A DNA stretch of 64,000 nucleotides from Podospora comata (GCA_017354895.1 CP071497.1:3720001-3784000), one strand, 5' to 3'. Counted from the stretch's first letter, positions 39,875 to 52,400 are shown. The notes: generated from the sequence alone by a model not told the origin. Made by a program: numbers and translations.

Positions 39875-42007
39875 TCAAGCAAAAGGATCCCTCCCCTCAC
39901 TCTTCTCAAACTCAACCTCCACCCTCTTCTTCGCCGGCTCCCCCTCCCTATGATCATCTTTCACCTCCTCCACCTCCACCTCCTCTTCTCGTCCCTGTCC
40001 CTCCCGCCCTCTCAACCCAACAACAACCTCTCCACCACCACCACCACCACCGCCATACCTCTCCATCCACAACTTCCTCAGCACCCCATAAATAAACTGA
40101 TACTGCCCCTCCGCCTGCACCATCATCTTCCTCTGCTCCCTCAACTGATTCACCGTGTCGAAAATCAAATCCTCCCCCAGCACCATTCCCCCAGTCTCAC
40201 TACTCCCCCCTTCGCTCCCCTCACCCTCCCCATCCCCATCCCTATCCCACTCCCCCCCTTCCCTCTTCCCCCCTCTTTCACTGACCGACCCGCGCCTCGA
40301 GTTGTTCGCAGCAGCAACCATCTCATCCCACCGCTCCAACACCCCAGCCTCCAACTCCCTCATCAAATGCTCCAGCGCGATAAACGTCCCCGACCTCCCC
40401 ACCCCAGCAGAGCAGTGCACAATCCTCGGATTATGCGGCCCCGCATTCTTCTCCCTCGACAAGCCCATCAGCGTAAAAAACGAGTCCAAGTCCTCCATCG
40501 CCGGGACGCCAAAATCCGGCCACTTTTTATAGAGAAAGTGCCAGAGAATCTTCTCCTCCACTGGCCCCCCCCCACCGCCACCACCACCGCTCGACACACT
40601 CGATTCAGTAGGTGAGGGGACATAATCCTCCTCCAAAACAGGAACCTCGAGCGTGCCAGACGACGAGGTGGCAGCACCAGGAGACTTCATTTTGACGTCC
40701 ATATCCGCGTCCCTCTCCGTTTCCCTCGTCGCCGCAGAGCTCGGTTCAGGAGTTTTATCCCGTCCGTTGGTGAAAAGCCGGACCGGAGAGCGGGATTTCT
40801 TCCTGTTTTGTCCGCCGCCGCCGCCGCCGCCGCCACCGCCGCGGGAATGGATTGTAATGACCAGCTTGCGTAGCTCAATCGCGTCCCCTGCCGGGGTGGG
40901 CTCCAACCCGTCGCACCGGACCGTCGCCCTGAACCCATCCCCAAACTCATCCCTCTCGTTGATCTCAAGCGGGGGGTCTTCCTGGCTCCGTGGAAAGTAA
41001 GGAAAACACTTCTCCGTGTGCCCCTCGTGCGTCTCGGTCAACATGACAATCACACCCGGCGATTCGACCTGTTCCACCACCATCCTCCAGACGTGGTCCA
41101 TCGAGTTTTGCTTTGGACCCTGCATGGCGATGTACCGGTCTGGTTCTCTCGGCCGGCCGCTGATGGGGAAAGGGTGCAGGACGATGGGGGAGGCGTTGAC
41201 GTAGTCGAGTTTTCCTTCTGGGACCTGGAGCTTGATCCGGTGGTTGTGCCAGGGTTGGATGTTCATGTACCTGTCCAGTTTTCGGAGATGGGGCCCTTTT
41301 ACGCGAGCCCAGCGGAAGTCGGGGGAGAAGCTGGACGAGTTTTCGTTTTCGAGGCCTTGTTGGATGCGCATTCTTTCGAGCCAGACTAGTTCACCGAATT
41401 TGAATTCGATGTCTGACACAAACACAAGTTAGTGATGTGAAAAAGTCAGGGGGAGGAAAGGGAATTACTGACCTATCTCGTTTGATTCCAGAAACGCGGG
41501 CATCTGCACCTGCTTTGGTACTCGCAACAATGAGGATGATGATGATGATGATGATGATGGCTTCTCCTTCAGTTGTTGTTGTTGTTGTGGTACCTGCAGC
41601 AACTGCTGTCCACTCTCCCCATTATTCTCCCCAGCCGTCTGTAGCCCACTCGTATCCATCTTCAAACTCAAAGGCGACACCGGCCTGCCATCAACCGAAC
41701 CAGCAACCGGCGCAGTCGCCAAAGGTGAATGCGGCATCGACGCGGGAGGCGAATCGCGCGCCCGCTTCTGCGACCGGTGGAAAACCCGACTAAAAGGGCT
41801 GAGCTTCCCGCCAAACGGTCTCAGCGGCGACTCGGGCACCGGCAGAGGAAGATCGCCAGGTGGAGGGGTGATCTTTCCGGTTGGATCAGTCGTCGAGCTG
41901 TTGTTGCTGCTGCTAGGTCCAGCAAGACCGTTGGTTATCAGCGGGGGACCAGCAGGCAGCTCCTTTTTGGCCCGCCTGAACCGTGGGAGGTGGGCCATGG
42001 TTGGCAT
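39875..42007 (-). CDS. protein tyrosine phosphatase (classical, cytosolic type)
   Basis: Classical PTP resembling fungal Ptp1/Pyp-type enzymes, probably acting on MAP-kinase or cyclin-kinase phosphotyrosine (inference). Exons 42007-41473 and 41412-39875 give about 690 residues. The frame is open to an ATG at 42106, but MPTMAHLPRFRRAKKELP at 42007 looks the better start. Residues 1-175 are a Ser/Pro/Gln-rich regulatory region with poly-Ser. The catalytic domain has RYMNIQPWHNHRIKL, KLDYVNASPI, YIAMQGPKQNSMDHVWRMVVEQ, VIVMLTETHEGHTEKCFPYFP, the WPD loop (KKWPDFGVP) and the P-loop VHCSAGVGRSGTF with Cys512. The Q-loop region is QLREQRKMMVQAEGQYQFIY. Low-complexity inserts (poly-Gly from a GCC repeat, Ser/Gly stretches) break the domain. 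The intron donor is GTCAGT. Confidence 0.92.
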
Positions 42008-43094
42008 GGATGGCGGTGAGTTGAGGAGGAACAGGCGCCGCTTGATGTGCTCCGTGGCGTTACGTGTTGGGATTATGGTTTCGGTTTGGCTGTGTGTGTG
42101 GCACACAACACGAAGCAGTTCGGATTATTATTATGGAGATCGTTGTGGTAGGTAGGGTAGTGTTGAGGCGGTGACTGGTTGCGCAAGAGAGAGAAAAAAA
42201 AAAGTTAAAACGGAGAGGGGCGATGAAACGGTTACTCGAAAGGTGAGGAGAGACCAGTGGGCGAAAGGTGAGGCGGAGGAGGGGACGACGAGGTAATATG
42301 TCGGGCGGTGGCGGCGACGAGGGGTAAAATAGGTCGATCTTTTTCACCCCCCGGTATTACTTGCAGTAGGTGAGCAGGTCACCTCTTTCGTCGGAGCTCT
42401 TCTTGTTGTCGGGTCTCGTCTCTTTGAAGATTAGATCAGAAAAAGGGGGCCCCAGGACAAGGCTATTGTTTGTTTCTGACCCGGCCGGGAGCAAGCGAGT
42501 TTCTCTCTCTCTCTCTCTTTTGAGGAAGGTCAAACAGGAGCCCCTGGAAGGAAGGTGACGTTTTTGTTACTTGTCGCAAAGGAGACTGATGACTGGTCGG
42601 AAATGTTGCGCTTCTGCATCTTTTTCTGCAACTGACTTGGACGCCCAGAGGCGGCTGCACAGCGGGTGCTTGCAAATCCCGCTCCAGCGCTGAAATTAGC
42701 GGCAGCAGTGGATCCCCTTTTCATGGGTTAATTTTCCTTGGGAATTCCCACAGACGCTCACCAGTGGGTGTTGGTGACCGGGGCCCTGGCCGGCTTTGCG
42801 GCTGGTGAAGCCAATGAAACCTCACACCGAGCGTTATATCAGACGGATGATAATGGTATCCAACCTCGAGACACCCGTCAGGCACATCTGCCATGGCAAT
42901 GGACAGCCCTGACTTGCTAGTCCTCTCACTGCATATGCAGCTGACGTGCTAACAGCCTCACGCGATCACCTCAGTCCACAGATCGACACTGTTCTGTTGG
43001 CCACATAATAAAACAGAGAGAATTGGTCACGGACAGGTCATTGTGTGAAAAAAGGTCACCTGTGTTTCTACAAGACCTTGATCTTGTCCCTGCT
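42008..43094. other. intergenic, upstream of phosphatase / downstream of COG3
   Basis: 1.1 kb with a short (CT)n at 42503-42518 and poly-A near 42191-42204. No gene seen. Confidence 0.5.
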
Positions 43095-45657
43095 CTACTT
43101 CTTTCCCCCCCTCTCCCTCTCCCTCTCCCTCCCCCTCCCCACCTCCTCCACCCCAGCCTCAACCTGTATCCTAACCGCCTCCCTCAACTTCTGCACCACC
43201 TCCCCCTGCCCCGAAAACGCCCTCTCCAGAATCTCATCCATCTCCCTCTCCACCTTGGCCACATTCCTCCCCCCCATATTCTTATTCCCTCCCCCACCAA
43301 CCTTCAAATCAACAAACACCCCCGCCCACCTCTTCGTAAAAGCAACAATGCTCCTCCTCAGCTCATCATCCAACTGCTCATGAACATCCACCTCCCCTTC
43401 TTTACCCCCTCCTCCCTCCTTGATCCCATTCCCTCTGCCTCCTCCTCCTCCTCCTCCCAAACCCAGCAGTGAACTTCCCGGAATATACCCCCCAATCGTC
43501 CCCCCCAAACTGCCCACCCGTTCCCAAACCCCCCTGATTAGATTCCCCCCTACCGGCTTCAATATTCCGTCCCAAATCTGCCCAAAATGCTGCATCTCCC
43601 TGATCCTCCCCGAGACCGACTGCGTACCAATATGCACGTTTCTGATGTCGCCAATCTCGAGCGTCACAAGCTCGTTCTTGAGGATAAGCAAGTTTTTAAT
43701 CATAAACAGATCTGGGTCGGTACCCTTGTGGGGTGCTGCGCGGATGCGGGCCTCGGCGCGGTGAAGGCATGAGATGGACTCCCGGAGCAGGCTGAAGATG
43801 ATGGGGGAGTTGCGTTGCTATTGGACAGGTTAGACGGGGGTGTGGATGGGAAAGGGGGGCGGGAGAGAGAGAGAGAGGGAAAACATACGCAGCGTTCTTT
43901 GGGCATGGATTGATCAAACATGACCAACAGCTCAATAGCTCGCTTGATAGGGGGAAAAGCGTTCGAGGAGGAGTCATTGTTGGTTACTGGCCCGATCTTG
44001 AGCGAGTCTGGGGCGACGGCGGCCTTGGTGATGGATTTGGATATCTCGGCTTCGAAAAGAGCGTCGGTGAACGTCCAGAGGTGCTCAGTAAGTAGCCGCG
44101 CGGTGAGCTCCCTGCAGTGAGCCACAAACGGGGTTTCATCCTCGTCAAAGTCCAACAGGAGATACTCGTTGGTGACCCAGCCTATTATGTTGCACACTGT
44201 TCTCAGGTCGCTATTGTGGAGAACAGACTGGAGGTTGGTGGCGACAGGGGCGACGTTTGTGCCCGTGACCAAATACCCGGCGTGGGAGGATTTGAGGGCG
44301 GTGAAGGCAGATTTGGGGTCGGTTGAGTATTGGGTCTCGATGGCGAAGATTCTCCGGAAGAGGGAGGCTTCATTGTAGGAACGCTCGTAGCACTGCTTGA
44401 CGAAGTTACGGGCCGCGGTCTCGGCGGATTCCTTGGCTTCTGAGCGGAAGGCGTCGAGGTCGCTTTGAATTAGTGGTTTGAGGTCTCTTTCTCTGACGGC
44501 CCAGTAGGCGTGGAAGATGTTGTTGGCTGTGTTGGCATAGATGTCCCAGTTGAGTGCTGTTTGCGGATGGCCGTTTTGATCGTAGACGTTGCGGATGACG
44601 GTCTGGATGTTTGGTATTAAGGAGTAGGACTCCAGCAATGTCTCTTCAAACCGGCCATAAGCCAGGGCGTGCCGTGCGGACTCGGACCGCGTAGCCAATA
44701 TTTGTTTGGAAATTTCGGCAGAAACTCGGTTGAGGCGATTGGTGAAGCCAACTTCGAGCAAGTGCAGAGCCTTGGTGAGCAGGGCCTGATAGCGGGCAAG
44801 GTAAGACTCGGCATCTCGGTACGTCGTGTTTTTCGTCATGAAGGCTATGCAAGAGTCGAGGCTTGACAAAATATCGGCAAACGCGTCGTCCTCCACAAGC
44901 CGGCCTGCTCCTGGAGCACTGAGTCGTCTGCTGACATTGTCCAGATACGCGTAGTAGTGAAGATCTGTGCCAACATCATCGGCCAGCTTCTGCAACCGTT
45001 TCTGCTCTGTGAGTAGGTCGTCGCATTGGGCCTTGAAAGAGCTGGTTTGGTCGTCAACTGCCCGGAACGACTGGCTCAGGGATTCGAGAACCTTGAGAGC
45101 ACTATTCGCATCTTCAATGAGGGTGCCCAAGTGTCGTTCGGTCATGAACAGCTGATCGTGGTACAACAGGAATTCCTGTTGACTTGCTTCCAGTAGCTCC
45201 TTGTCCAGCTCGGCATCGTGAGCGTCCTGTTCGACCGGCAGCTTTGCCGCCACAGACTCCGGAACGCCCAATGCTTCCCATGTTCGGCCATGTCGTATCC
45301 TCCTCCCCTTCTTCTTCTTGTGGTGTGGCTTTCCACCTATTTGGGCCTTGACGATGTCGTAGAAATCCGAGTACGACTTTGCTCTTCGTGACAAGGTAGG
45401 TTCTGGTGGGGAATTGGTGTCTTCTTGGTCTTCGAAAAGAACTGGGAGCGATCCCGCGCCATCGACATTGTCTACACCCTGTACGTATGGAGCTTGTCAG
45501 TCAAGAGTAATCCTTGAGTATATAGCTCCTGAGAGCCCAGGCCACTTACATTTGGAGGTTGGAGCAGTGACTTCTTTCTTTGATGGCCTGAGCTTTGCGC
45601 CTGTCGCTGCTGTTGTTGGTAGTCGGGTACAAAGCTGTACCAGGAGTCTTCAAACAT
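43095..45657 (-). CDS. COG3: conserved oligomeric Golgi complex subunit 3 (Cog3/Sec34)
   Basis: Lobe-A subunit of the COG tether for retrograde vesicles at the Golgi. Exons 45657-45550, 45478-43889 and 43817-43095 give 806 residues. The N-terminal region has MFEDSWYSFVPDYQQQQ and a Lys-rich KKKKGRRIRHGRTWEALG. Cog3/Sec34 landmarks follow: QEFLLYHDQLFMTERHL, SFRAVDDQTSSFKAQCDDLLTEQ, LHYYAYLDNVSRRLSAPG, SLDSCIAFMTKNTTYRDAESYLARYQ, IRNVYDQNGHPQTALNW and FVKQCYERSYNEASLFRRIF. The C-terminal part is helical (FMIKNLLILKNELVTLEIGD), with a Gly-rich loop and an Arg/Glu-rich end. All three joins are phase 0. The 71-nt second intron has donor GTATGT and acceptor AATAG. Confidence 0.94.
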
Positions 45658-46160
45658 TATTGTTTTCTTAGCTCCCGTGGGATTCAGTCGATTTGTTGCT
45701 AACACCGGCTCCGGTGGCCGTCTCCGTATGTCTTTCTCGGATGCCGCGTATATCTGGCCGCAACGCAACGGGCGGGACCCTTCACCGCGACCGACAGCAC
45801 GCCCTGGCTCCCTAAAAGTGCCCCACAATCCAGTGGTGGGATGCGGGGCGCACGGGCCGCATGTTAAGCTCTTTGATGCCAAGACATGAGCTTGGGGACC
45901 CATCTTATTGAAGAAAAAGGTTTATGCCTGCTGCATCCGAAGACAGCCTCGTGAACACCCAGTGACCTCACCATCTCGGGACATCAACTGGTATTTCAGT
46001 CGAACTCGGCTACCCAAGGCATTTTGGTGGTCAGGGTATGAAGCCGACGACAATCCGAGCTCTTCTGTTCTCTCACCTCTGACACAAAGGAATCTGGAAG
46101 CCAGTCAGACCCGGCATATAAGTCAGCACTCAGAGACAGTTCAAGATAGCCTCGTCTGCC
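45658..46160. other. divergent promoter COG3/FMP25
   Basis: 503 bp shared upstream region; no repeat or extra gene. Confidence 0.5.
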
Positions 46161-47948
46161 ATGTATCGCACAGCTCTACGACGGACCGCCAGGACCGCAA
46201 AGCCTTCGCAATGGGTACGGCATTCGAGTACCGGGGGGGAAGCCCAGCCTCGCCGTTCCATCATCCCTCTCGTCGCTGGAGCTGTCCTTGTCGGAGCTGG
46301 CGCTGGTGGTTTCTGGGCTTACCAAAACTACTCCCAACTATCCAAGCAACAAGAACAGGCTCGAAGCCCTAAACAGGCAGAAAAGGCCGAGATTCTCCGT
46401 GAGAAACCACGGAAGAAGGCAAAGTCTAGGGAGGAGAGCAATGAACTGATCAGCCCTCAACATGTCCAAGTCAAGCACAGTCATGACCACCCCGGCGTCT
46501 ATGCTTGGGGTTCCAATGTGGGCAAGGTTGCTGCTCCTGACTCCAAGGAATCCAACATTAAGACACCACGGAGGATTCCCTTCTTTGACGGCCAGATTCT
46601 CAGGGATTTGAAGCTGGAACGAGACTTTGGCGTGGCAGTCAACGAGAAGGGTGACCTAGTTCAGTGGGGTGTCGGCTACAACAGAGATGCCCCCGGCCCG
46701 GAAGTTACCCTCAGGGGCAAAGATGTCACCAAGATCGCCGTCTCCCGGGACCGTGTCATTGCCCTCTCGTCCAACGGACAAGTCTACTCCATTCCTGTTG
46801 CCAAAGCTGACCAGGCCTTTGCCGAAAACACACCAAACTCTCATTCTTCCTGGTCCATTTGGTCCGGCACCCCCAGCCTCACCCAGCACTACAGGACCCT
46901 CAAGCCTGCCAACTTGGGTTGGAACGAACAAGTGGTCGATATCAAATCCGGCCTTGAACACTGTCTGATGCTCACCTCCAGAGGTCGCGTCTTCTCGGCC
47001 GCCTCTAGCACAGAGGACTTTCCTTCCCGAGGTCAGCTCGGTGTTCCTGGGCTGACGTGGCACAACCGCCCAGCTGGTCCATATGACCAGCCTCACGAGG
47101 TCGGCGGACTGCGCGGTTTCAAGGTCAGGGAGATCGCCACGGGTGACTACCACTCCCTTGCCCTTGACAACGAAGGGAGGGTCTTTTCCTTTGGTGATAA
47201 CACCGTTGGCCAGCTTGGCTTCAAGACCGATCTCACAGCTACCCATATTGACACCCCCTCTCTGTTGCCCGTCAACCAGCTCTACGCCGGCACCAACCTC
47301 AAGCCCAAGGTTACCTCCATCGCCGCTGGCGGTCTCAGCAGCTTCTTCACCGTTGACGCCACCAAGATTCAATCAGAGTCTGGGTCGGAAGTCATGCCCG
47401 CCTCTGAGCTCGGCAGAGTCGTGGCCGAGACGTGGGCTTGTGGTTCCGGTATCCACGGCGAACTCGGCACAGGCAAATGGATTCACGTCTCTGTTGCTCC
47501 CTCCAAGGTCAAGGCTCTTTCCGATCTCTATGAATACGACGAGGCAACCAATACTGTCCATCCTATTCGTCTCAACAAGATCGCCGTAGGAAGCACACAT
47601 GTCTGTGCTGTCATGGACAATGTGCATGGTTCCAAGGGGAACTCTAAGGGGGGTCCACAGTTTGGGAACGATGTCTTGTTCTGGGGAGGGAACGAGAGCT
47701 ATCAGTTGGGCACGGGCAAGAGAAATAACACGAACGTGCCGATTTATATTGGGGCGTTGGATGGGGACAGTGTTGGGGCTGGGAAGATGGATGGGGAGCT
47801 GGGGAGGAATAGGCTCCAAATTGCGCCGAGGGCGAGGGTGAATCTGTTGACTGATAAGGGGGGGAAGGCTGGGAAGGGGAGGCAGGTGGATGTGGAGCAG
47901 AGGGTAGAGTGCGGGAGGTGCGTGAGCGCTGTCTACTCTGCCGTGTAA
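46161..47948 (+). CDS. FMP25: mitochondrial RCC1-repeat protein Fmp25 (complex III assembly)
   Basis: Homologue of yeast Fmp25, an inner-membrane protein needed for bc1 complex assembly. Single exon of 595 residues. It begins with a basic mitochondrial targeting peptide (MYRTALRRTARTAKPSQWVR). One membrane helix (SIIPLVAGAVLVGAGAGGFW, ~33-53) follows, then a Lys/Glu-rich linker. RCC1-type propeller blades run from ~110 to 590: VYAWGSNVGKV, GDLVQWGVGYN, VIALSSNGQVY, HCLMLTSRGRVFS, YHSLALDNEGRVFSFGDNTVGQLG, TWACGSGIHGELGTG, HVCAVMDN and VLFWGGNESYQLGTG. The propeller faces the matrix or the intermembrane space depending on topology, which I cannot settle here. No intron, unlike most neighbours. 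Confidence 0.9.
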   Translation: MYRTALRRTARTAKPSQWVRHSSTGGEAQPRRSIIPLVAGAVLVGAGAGGFWAYQNYSQLSKQQEQARSPKQAEKAEILREKPRKKAKSREESNELISPQHVQVKHSHDHPGVYAWGSNVGKVAAPDSKESNIKTPRRIPFFDGQILRDLKLERDFGVAVNEKGDLVQWGVGYNRDAPGPEVTLRGKDVTKIAVSRDRVIALSSNGQVYSIPVAKADQAFAENTPNSHSSWSIWSGTPSLTQHYRTLKPANLGWNEQVVDIKSGLEHCLMLTSRGRVFSAASSTEDFPSRGQLGVPGLTWHNRPAGPYDQPHEVGGLRGFKVREIATGDYHSLALDNEGRVFSFGDNTVGQLGFKTDLTATHIDTPSLLPVNQLYAGTNLKPKVTSIAAGGLSSFFTVDATKIQSESGSEVMPASELGRVVAETWACGSGIHGELGTGKWIHVSVAPSKVKALSDLYEYDEATNTVHPIRLNKIAVGSTHVCAVMDNVHGSKGNSKGGPQFGNDVLFWGGNESYQLGTGKRNNTNVPIYIGALDGDSVGAGKMDGELGRNRLQIAPRARVNLLTDKGGKAGKGRQVDVEQRVECGRCVSAVYSAV

Positions 47949-48523
47949 GATTGGTTTGTTGGGGAGATGGGCATGTATGGATACGTGTAAGAACAAAACT
48001 GTGGCAATGGGATGGATGGTCAAGGAGTTGTATATGGTGAAAGAGGGCAGGCAAAACTCCAATCGCATCTCGGTTTTTTTTGGCTTGGGAAAGGTTTCAA
48101 TTTCATCATTTTGTCAACAGCACATGAACCTCATACATCCGAGTGCTTTACGATGCAACAACTCGCAACATTTTCGACTACCGAATGTCTACCTATGCCT
48201 TTGTACCTGCAGCTCGGGAACTAGCCGGCGGGTAATACATCGACACCACACACCACCGCACCCCGTCCCGTCAAGATGAGCATATTCTAGATCCCGGGAC
48301 GGGATAGAGAGGGGGATTCGCCATGGCTAATCTGCTAACCCCTCCTTCGATGCTCAACGACGTCAGCTGCCATGGCTGTGATTGACGGGAATATTTCATT
48401 GCCATTGCGTCGCAGCTTGCAGATATTTCATATCTAGGTCTCGTCTCCCATTCTGGACATGCTTCTCTCTCCTTGCTTTGCCCTTTCTGAGGGTTTGAAC
48501 ATTGCGCTCTTTAAATCAGCAAG
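47949..48523. other. intergenic FMP25/beta-glucosidase
   Basis: 575 bp with the FMP25 3' UTR and the beta-glucosidase promoter. A GGCTAA hexamer lies at 48325-48330. Confidence 0.5.
48325..48330 (+). promoter_or_regulatory. candidate XlnR/Xyr1-type site GGCTAA
   Basis: Matches the core bound by the (hemi)cellulase activators XlnR/Xyr1, 194 bp before the beta-glucosidase ATG. A single hexamer can arise by chance. Confidence 0.3.
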
Positions 48524-51272
48524 ATGCGGCTTCAAACCTCTGCAGGATTGCTGCCCTTGATATCCCTAACCACAGCCTTGACAGAGACCCCCTTTCTCGG
48601 CTTCCCCTCCCCGTGGATCTCGCCCGACCCATCCGATGCCGAATGGCAAGCCGCGTACGAAAAAGCTGTGGCCTTTGTTTCTCAGCTCACCCTCACCGAA
48701 AAAGTCAACTTGACAACCGGCACGGGCTGGGAAGGCGACAGATGTATCGGCAAGACCGGCTCGGTCCCAAGATTGGGGTTTGAGGGGTTTTGTCTGATGG
48801 ATGGGCCGTTGGGTGTGAGATATGGTATGCCCTCCTGTCTCCCTTCTCCCACACCTCCCAACTGACAGTCGATGATAGTCGACAAAGCCTCAGCCTTTCC
48901 CGCGGGCATGAACGCCGCAGCAACCTTCAGCAAACGCCTCATTCGTGCCCGGGGCGAAGCGATGGGCGAAGAGTTCCGCGGCAAGGGCGTTGATGTCCAG
49001 CTTGGTCCTGTTGCCGGAGCCCTAGGCAGAACACCGCAGGGAGGGAGAAACTGGGAGGGTTTCTCTCCTGATCCGTACCTCACTGGAGTGGCGATTGCGG
49101 AAACGATCAGGGGGATCCAGAGTAGGGGTGTGATTGCCTGTGCTAAGCATTACATTCTTAATGAGCAGGAGCATTTCCGCGGGAGTGTGGATGTGAGGAT
49201 TGGCGATAAGACGATGCATGAGTTGTACCTGTGGCCGTTTGCGGATGCGGTGAGGGCTGGGGTGGGGAGTGTGATGTGTAGTTATAACAGGGTCAACGGG
49301 ACGTATGCGTGTGAGAATGAGTGGGTGCAGAATTACTTGTTGAAGAGTGAGCTGGGGTTTAGGGGGTTTGGTGAGTTTCTGGCGGTGTGTCTCCCGGGAG
49401 GATGCTGATGAGAAAGACAGTGATGTCCGACTGGGGAGCACAACACAGCACCCTTGGCTCGGCCCTCTCGGGGCTCGATATGGCAATGCCAGGCGACATG
49501 ATGGGTCCCCCTTCCGCCTTATCACCCCCCTACGGCTCGCACTGGGGCGGCGCGCTCACCCAAGCCGTCCTCAAAGGCGAGGTTCCCCAGTGGCGCCTCG
49601 ATGACATGGTCACCCGGATTATGACCTCCTTTTTCCGCGTCCACGTCGGGAGCTACACCTCCCGCCCAGAACCCAACTTCTCCGCCTGGACCCGAAATAC
49701 CACTGGCCCCCAATACAAGTACTCCAACCGTCCCTGGACCACCGTCAACTCCCACGTCGATGTCCAAGCCAACCACTCGGCTCTCATCCGTGAACTAGCC
49801 GCCAAATCCACCGTCATCCTCAAGAACACCGGCATCCTCCCCCTTTCCAAATCCTCCCTGACCAGCCTAGCAGTAATAGGCAACGACGCCCACGACAACC
49901 CCAACGGACCCAACTCCTGCCCCGAGCGAGCCTGCATCAACGGGACGGTAGCAATGGGATACGGCTCTGGCACAACCGACTTCCCCTATCTGATCTCACC
50001 CGCCACGGCCCTGTTGGGCCTCTCCCAGGAGCACAACATAACCTTTTTCAACACCACCTCCAACTGGGACCTCCCCACCGCTCAATCCACCGCCTCCAAC
50101 GCTTCCGTCGCCATCGTCTTTGCAACCGCCACCTCGGGGGAGAATTTTGTGTCCATCGATGGGAATGCTGGCGATAGGAACAATCTCACGTTGTGGGACA
50201 ACGGTGACGCTTTGATCCGCGCCGTGGCGGCTGTCAACCCTAACACCATCGTTGTGTTGCACACCTCGGGCCCTGTCGTCATTGATCACGCGGATAAACA
50301 CCCGAATATTTCAGCTATCCTCTGGGCCGGGTTTCCCGGTCAGGAATCTGGGAACGGGCTGGCGGATGTATTGTTTGGTGATGTCCACCCACAAGGCCGC
50401 AGCCCGTTTACCTGGGGTAAGGACTTGGAGTCATACGGGGTTGAGTTGTTGACGGTGGCGCCTGATCCGAGGAATCCGAGGCAGGAGTTTCCGGAGGGGG
50501 TGTTTATTGACTATAGGTGGTTTTTGAGCGAGGGGAAGGGGGAGAGGGGGAGGGTTACGTATGGGTTTGGGCACGGGCTTGGGTACACGGAGTTTGAGTA
50601 TGGGGATTTGGTTGTCGAGAGGGTTGGTGGGAAGGGGGGGTACGAGGTGAATAAGGGGAGGACGATACCGGCACCGGTGATGGGGGAGGTTGTTGATATA
50701 GGGGATGTGGAGGGGTGGACTGAGCCGGAGGGGTTTGAGGGGTGGAGGATTCCGAGGTATGTTTACCCTTGGGTCAATGCGACTGTATATAACAGTGAGA
50801 ATGGCACCGCGCGATCACCCGGCATTGGTGACTTCCCGCCGGAGGCTAGGGATGGGGGGGTGCAAGAGGAGCTACCGGCCGGTGGGAAGGAGGGTGGCAA
50901 TGAGGGGTTGTATGAGGTTTTGTTTGAGGTGAAGGTGGATGTGAAGAATGTAGGGATGAGGGAGGGGGTGGAGGTTGTTCAGTTGGTGAGCTGCCTTGTT
51001 TGCTTCTTCTGTTGTGATCCCGTACGGCTGATGATGAATAGTACCTCTCACCCAACAACCCTCTCGCCCCGTCTCTCCTCCTCCGCGGCTTTGACGACGT
51101 CCTCCTCGCCCCCAACGCCACCAAAACCGTCACCTTCTCCCTCACCCGTCGTGACATTAGCGAGTGGAACACCGAAGCCCAGAACTGGGAGATTCTCACC
51201 GAGCATCAGCAGACCGTCTTTGTCGGGTCGAGCTCGATGGATTTGAGGTTGAACAGGACACTGCCCCTTTGA
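48524..51272 (+). CDS. secreted beta-glucosidase, glycoside hydrolase family 3
   Basis: Hydrolyses cellobiose and other beta-glucosides outside the cell. Exons 48524-48824, 48879-49370, 49421-50985 and 51042-51272 give 862 residues. A signal peptide ([20 protein letters not shown]) comes first. The GH3 N-domain has [80 protein letters not shown] and the nucleophile motif [10 protein letters not shown] (Asp268). The C-domain has [57 protein letters not shown] and [14 protein letters not shown]. The fibronectin III-like domain ends with VVQLYLSPNNP. Several N-glycosylation sequons are present. The intron 1 acceptor at 48877-48878 is chosen over a nearer CAG at 48867-48868 because only it restores [10 protein letters not shown]. 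Confidence 0.95.
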
Positions 51273-52195
51273 AGAGACTTGAGAATCACACACTGAGCTA
51301 GGTAGCGATATCATGAACAGTTTCAATCTATCATCTACCAAGCTGTCTTCCTTCCTCTCTTCCCTGAACACAGCCGGCGAACTCTTGGATACTTCCGCCA
51401 TCGGCCACTGCATCTCGACATTTACGCCTCGTTGATCGCGTTCTCACGTGAGGCACCAGAGTCTGGTATCACATGCAAAATGATCCGTTCTCGAAACCGA
51501 ATTCTCGAACATTTTGGCAGCTGGACAGATCTGAAGCCAACATTTTCCAGATCCACTTGATCGAAGCCAAATCGACATGACAGATACCACTCGCGACCTC
51601 AGCTCGTCACTTCTCTTGATGCTGTAACCTCATCTTTCCGCCCAGCTTTCACTTCCAAAGCGTTCCAACATTGACATCTTCCCTATTAGAACTTCCATCA
51701 GGGGCTTTCTCCCATATTTCACAGCTCAGAGACGATCCAATTCCCAGATCTGGTCCCCGATCTCAACATCCATCAAAAAGCCACACACTCCACCGGTACC
51801 AAAGCCCCCCCTCGAACTAACAACGCCTCCGGAGAAGAATGAGAGCAACTTCGCACAGCACTGGCAGTTCACAGTCAAGCCATCAGATTTGCAAGCGTGC
51901 ACGAGCCATCTGGTTTGTCTATATAATCGAGTCTCTCCTCCCATTTCCTTCTCTGTTTTACATCGAACATACCACACCACCATCGACTTCGACATCCATC
52001 GATATCGTCTTTAACATTGTCTTCAACATTGTCTTCAACATCGTCTCGACTCGGACTTCGACAACATCGACATCGACATCAACACCACCAGCGACGACGA
52101 ACGATGCGACCGACCGGACGACAACGACGACGACAACATTCCCCCTTCCCGCTCTTCCTCCTCTTCCCATGAGCACACCAACCCACCCCCGGGTG

Positions 52196-52285
52196 GCACG
52201 ATCGGATTGTGGACGGTCAACTAGGGGGGTAATAGACTCTGGGTTGTAGCTCTGGGATAGCACGATCCGACCGTGGACGGTTACC
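52196..52285. repeat. imperfect 26-bp direct repeat pair
   Basis: Copies at 52196-52221 and 52260-52285 agree at 21 of 26 positions and share GCACGATC and GTGGACGGT, 64 bp apart. Confidence 0.7.
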
Positions 52286-52400
52286 TTGCGCGAAGCCTCC
52301 CTCGTTCTTATGGATGGGTGTATGGGTCTGGCGGATATGATTCGAGGAATAGGATGGTGGAGTCTGGCTGGTTGTTGCTGTCTTGGTGAGGGAGTGGTGG

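Noticed and set aside
48863-48868. Nearer acceptor for beta-glucosidase intron 1
   Set aside because: Would shift the frame; the AG at 48877-48878 restores the conserved AFPAGMN motif.
51839-52249. 136-codon plus-strand ORF with IVFNIVFNIVFN repeats
   Set aside because: The repeat comes from a 12-bp tandem DNA repeat and the rest is Thr/Ser low complexity without gene context.
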